DNA of 52,609 nucleotides from an uncultured Prevotella sp. (GTDB lineage: Bacteria > Bacteroidota > Bacteroidia > Bacteroidales > Bacteroidaceae), in the NCBI GenBank assembly GCA_946403845.1, contig CAMJBL010000015.1, positions 1-52,609 of the forward strand, given 5' to 3'. Below, in pieces: positions 50,759 to 52,609 of the stretch. The notes beneath the pieces are model-generated. The model searched no databases and had not been told where the DNA came from. It worked only from the letters and a program-made list of their open reading frames with translations. Position numbers and translations under genes: made by a program. How positions within the stretch are numbered: the first letter of the stretch is position 1; the number at the start of each line of letters is the position of its first letter.

Positions 50759-52283
50759 ATTGTCGAGACAACTCAGTTGGGTCATCATGGTGATGGCCGT
50801 CCTCCTGTTCATGCTCTCGCTGGGCATACTGTATATGCAGTCGCAACACCTGATACACGAAGAGGTGGGGAAAAGCACCCGAAGCATACTGAACGCCTCG
50901 CTGCAACGTGTCTACAGCTATATCAACACCATTGAGACCTCACCCGACTCGCTGGCCGCCCCCTCATTCAGACAGATGGCCAAGATGTTGACCGAGGTGG
51001 AGCAACCTTATGCAAACACATACTTCATGATGCTTGACGGCGACGGACGATACCTGATACATAACGACAGCACCCGACTGTTTGCAAGGACCATCTTCAT
51101 GGATGCCAATCAAGATGACAATAAAGACATCATCATGCTGGGCCACGAGATGATCACAGGCAAGCAAGGCAGCATACACGTCACATACAACAAAGAGGAA
51201 TACCATGTGTCCTACTGCCCCGTAAAAGGCACCGACTGGAGCCTGGCACTCATCTGTCCTGTCAGGGATGCGATGAAAAGCTTCTATCAACTCACCTCCA
51301 TCGTCATCGCACTGTTCATCATCGGCCTACTGGTCATCCTCATACTCTCCAATCACATGATGAAGCAGATCGTCCGTCCTATCAATCAACTCATCGATAC
51401 CACCCAGAAGATTGTCGACGGACAGTATGACGACCCGATTCCTGTCACATCCGGCAAAGGTGTCGTTGCACAGTTACAGAACAGCTTCGCAAAGATGCAG
51501 CAGGCGCTGAACGAGCGCATGAGCCACCTGCAGCAGGAAGCCGACGAACTGAGACGGAACAACGAAGAGGTCGGTCGCGCCAGGCAGGAGGCTGAGGAGA
51601 CCATCCATAGGAAAAACAGTTTTATCGAACACATGACACAGCAGATGCGAATGCCCCTGAACGTGGTTTCGGGATTTGCCGACGTCCTGTCTGAGAAAGG
51701 TGTCGATGAGAGCATCAGCCAGCAGGAGGAACTGAGCAACATTGCCAAGATGATGAAAAACAATGTGATCAGTATTAGCCGTATGGAACTGATGATGCTC
51801 GATGCTTCGGAAACAGACGTCTCTGGCCTGCTGTTGTACACCAGGTTCCATGAGGTGTCATGCAACAAGATTGCAAGAGAGGTGATCGATCATGTGCAGC
51901 GACACTACCCCCACGCAAACGTACAGTTTGAAACCGAACTTCAGGACACCTTCCATATCCTGACCAACAGGCTGTTCCTTCTGTGCGTCCTGATCGAGCC
52001 GCTGTATAATGCCGTCAATTACTCCGACGGGGAGCACGTCTCCCTGCGTGTCAGCCAGACGGATACCACCGTCGTCTTCACGATTCAGGATACAGGACCC
52101 GGACTGCCCGCTGACCTGCCAGAACTGATTTATGAGCCCTACACACTGCCCAACGACATGCCGAAGGGCGTAGGCCTGGGATTGCCATTGGCGCGACGAC
52201 ATGCCAAACACCTGGGCGGCAAGCTGACCATCGATCCCGATTATCACGATGGCTGCAGAATCGTGATAGAAATGCCAAAATAA
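50751..52283 (+). CDS. Cache-HAMP sensor with a kinase core lacking the acceptor histidine (510 aa)
   Basis: Inner-membrane sensor. TM1 (about 8-30), a small Cache region (about 35-175), TM2 (about 180-200), HAMP (about 205-255), coiled coil, HisKA-like helices and a HATPase_c domain. At the acceptor site the sequence is EHMTQQMRMPLNVVSG (about 292-307), so the His of the H-E/D-x-x-T-P box is Gln. The ATP-binding part looks intact: IEPLYNAVNYS (N box), DTGPGLP (about 446), GVGLGLPLARR (about 473-483). The start is the ATG at 50751 in overlap with the upstream gene; AAGGAGG lies just before. No response regulator is adjacent. The window's other kinase (31782) keeps its His. Confidence 0.85.
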   Translation: MIKLSRQLSWVIMVMAVLLFMLSLGILYMQSQHLIHEEVGKSTRSILNASLQRVYSYINTIETSPDSLAAPSFRQMAKMLTEVEQPYANTYFMMLDGDGRYLIHNDSTRLFARTIFMDANQDDNKDIIMLGHEMITGKQGSIHVTYNKEEYHVSYCPVKGTDWSLALICPVRDAMKSFYQLTSIVIALFIIGLLVILILSNHMMKQIVRPINQLIDTTQKIVDGQYDDPIPVTSGKGVVAQLQNSFAKMQQALNERMSHLQQEADELRRNNEEVGRARQEAEETIHRKNSFIEHMTQQMRMPLNVVSGFADVLSEKGVDESISQQEELSNIAKMMKNNVISISRMELMMLDASETDVSGLLLYTRFHEVSCNKIAREVIDHVQRHYPHANVQFETELQDTFHILTNRLFLLCVLIEPLYNAVNYSDGEHVSLRVSQTDTTVVFTIQDTGPGLPADLPELIYEPYTLPNDMPKGVGLGLPLARRHAKHLGGKLTIDPDYHDGCRIVIEMPK

Positions 52284-52307
52284 CAACAGCACTTAGGAAG
52301 AAAAGAA

Positions 52308-52343
52308 AAAAGACTGGCATCCGTGTGGATACCAGCCTTTTAC
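52308..52343 (+). terminator. Terminator after the Cache sensor pair
   Basis: A 15-bp stem with two mismatches (52308-52322 with 52327-52341) around a short GTGT loop, flanked by A- and T-rich ends. Confidence 0.7.
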
Positions 52344-52350
52344 TGAAAAT

Positions 52351-52498
52351 GGTTACGGTTACAGCTGTAACCATGTAACCTTTTCTCTGAAAACAGAATG
52401 AATATAATTCGTAAATACATAGTAATCAATGCTTTATGAACAAATGTGGCAATTTTGTTCACCTCAGCGGTTACATGGTTACACCTGTAACCGTAACC
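52351..52498. repeat. Large inverted repeat of GGTTAC palindromes
   Basis: The 30-base arms 52351-52380 and 52469-52498 are reverse complements at 29 of 30 positions, separated by 88 bases. Each arm is itself nested: GGTTACAGCTGTAACC (52357-52372) is a perfect palindrome in the left arm, flanked by further GGTTAC/GTAACC. TTTCGTACGAAA (52502-52513) is a further palindrome just beyond. No gene is visible from 52284 to the window end (52609). Confidence 0.9.
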
Positions 52499-52609
52499 GT
52501 TTTTCGTACGAAACTTCGGAGGGGGGAGTATGAAGGATAGCAGGGGAAAAGTCCTGGGGACAGATTCTGTCTTAATCTCCAAATAAAAGAGAAGAAAAAT
52601 AGAACATAT

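Overview
The window looks like a chromosomal segment of a Prevotella-type member of the Bacteroidales. The evidence is a SusC/SusD pair, BspA-type leucine-rich-repeat protein, LruC-domain lipoproteins, two GH92 genes, an S46 dipeptidyl peptidase, a SpmA-SpmB fusion, KorA/KorB, a tRNA without an encoded CCA end, and many promoters of the Bacteroidota form TTTG - 19 to 21 bases - TAnnTTTG. The assignment rests on recognised families and was not tested by a database search.

Layout. 1-7.2 kb: the 3' part of a CAT-anticodon tRNA, then three LruC-domain lipoprotein genes. 7.3-14.8 kb: an apparent operon of SpmAB, a polysaccharide flippase, a DPP7-type peptidase and a GH2 enzyme. 14.8-17.2 kb: a LOG-family gene divergent from a DEAD-box helicase. 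17.2-24.9 kb: an AT-rich, mobile-looking block with an 11-unit phased repeat array, an IS982-family transposase, a three-module LRR/thioredoxin/M64 protein with a small partner, a 45-base scrap of the same IS, a BspA protein with a long leader and a 48-residue downstream ORF, and the broken 3' end of a second LOG gene. 25-28.5 kb: a flavodiiron protein and PfkB kinase operon, then an M16 peptidase. 28.5-36.4 kb: a histidine-phosphatase/GH92 fusion, a TPR histidine kinase and a second GH92. 36.5-43.3 kb: queC, then a GH28-SusC-SusD polysaccharide utilisation operon that suggests pectin use. 43.5-46.4 kb: korAB. 46.4-49.1 kb: two translationally coupled MINPP-type phosphatase paralogues, one without its catalytic residues. 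49.3-52.3 kb: two overlapping Cache-HAMP sensor genes whose phospho-acceptor histidines are replaced. 52.3-52.6 kb: non-coding, with a terminator and a large inverted repeat.

The most unusual thing in the window is its repeats. Degenerate arrays with a strict period of 21-22 bases and a short conserved or palindromic core occur at 4537-4624, 7209-7265, 17241-17482 and 34219-34284. Arrays of 7-base units related to GTKNANA occur at about ten loci, in promoters, before start codons, and in frame at loops or domain junctions of unrelated enzymes. Neither class fits CRISPR, REP or known IS ends as far as can be judged by eye. The protein-level highlights are the phosphatase-GH92 fusion, the active/inactive phosphatase pair, the two pseudo-kinase sensors and the LRR-thioredoxin-M64 fusion.
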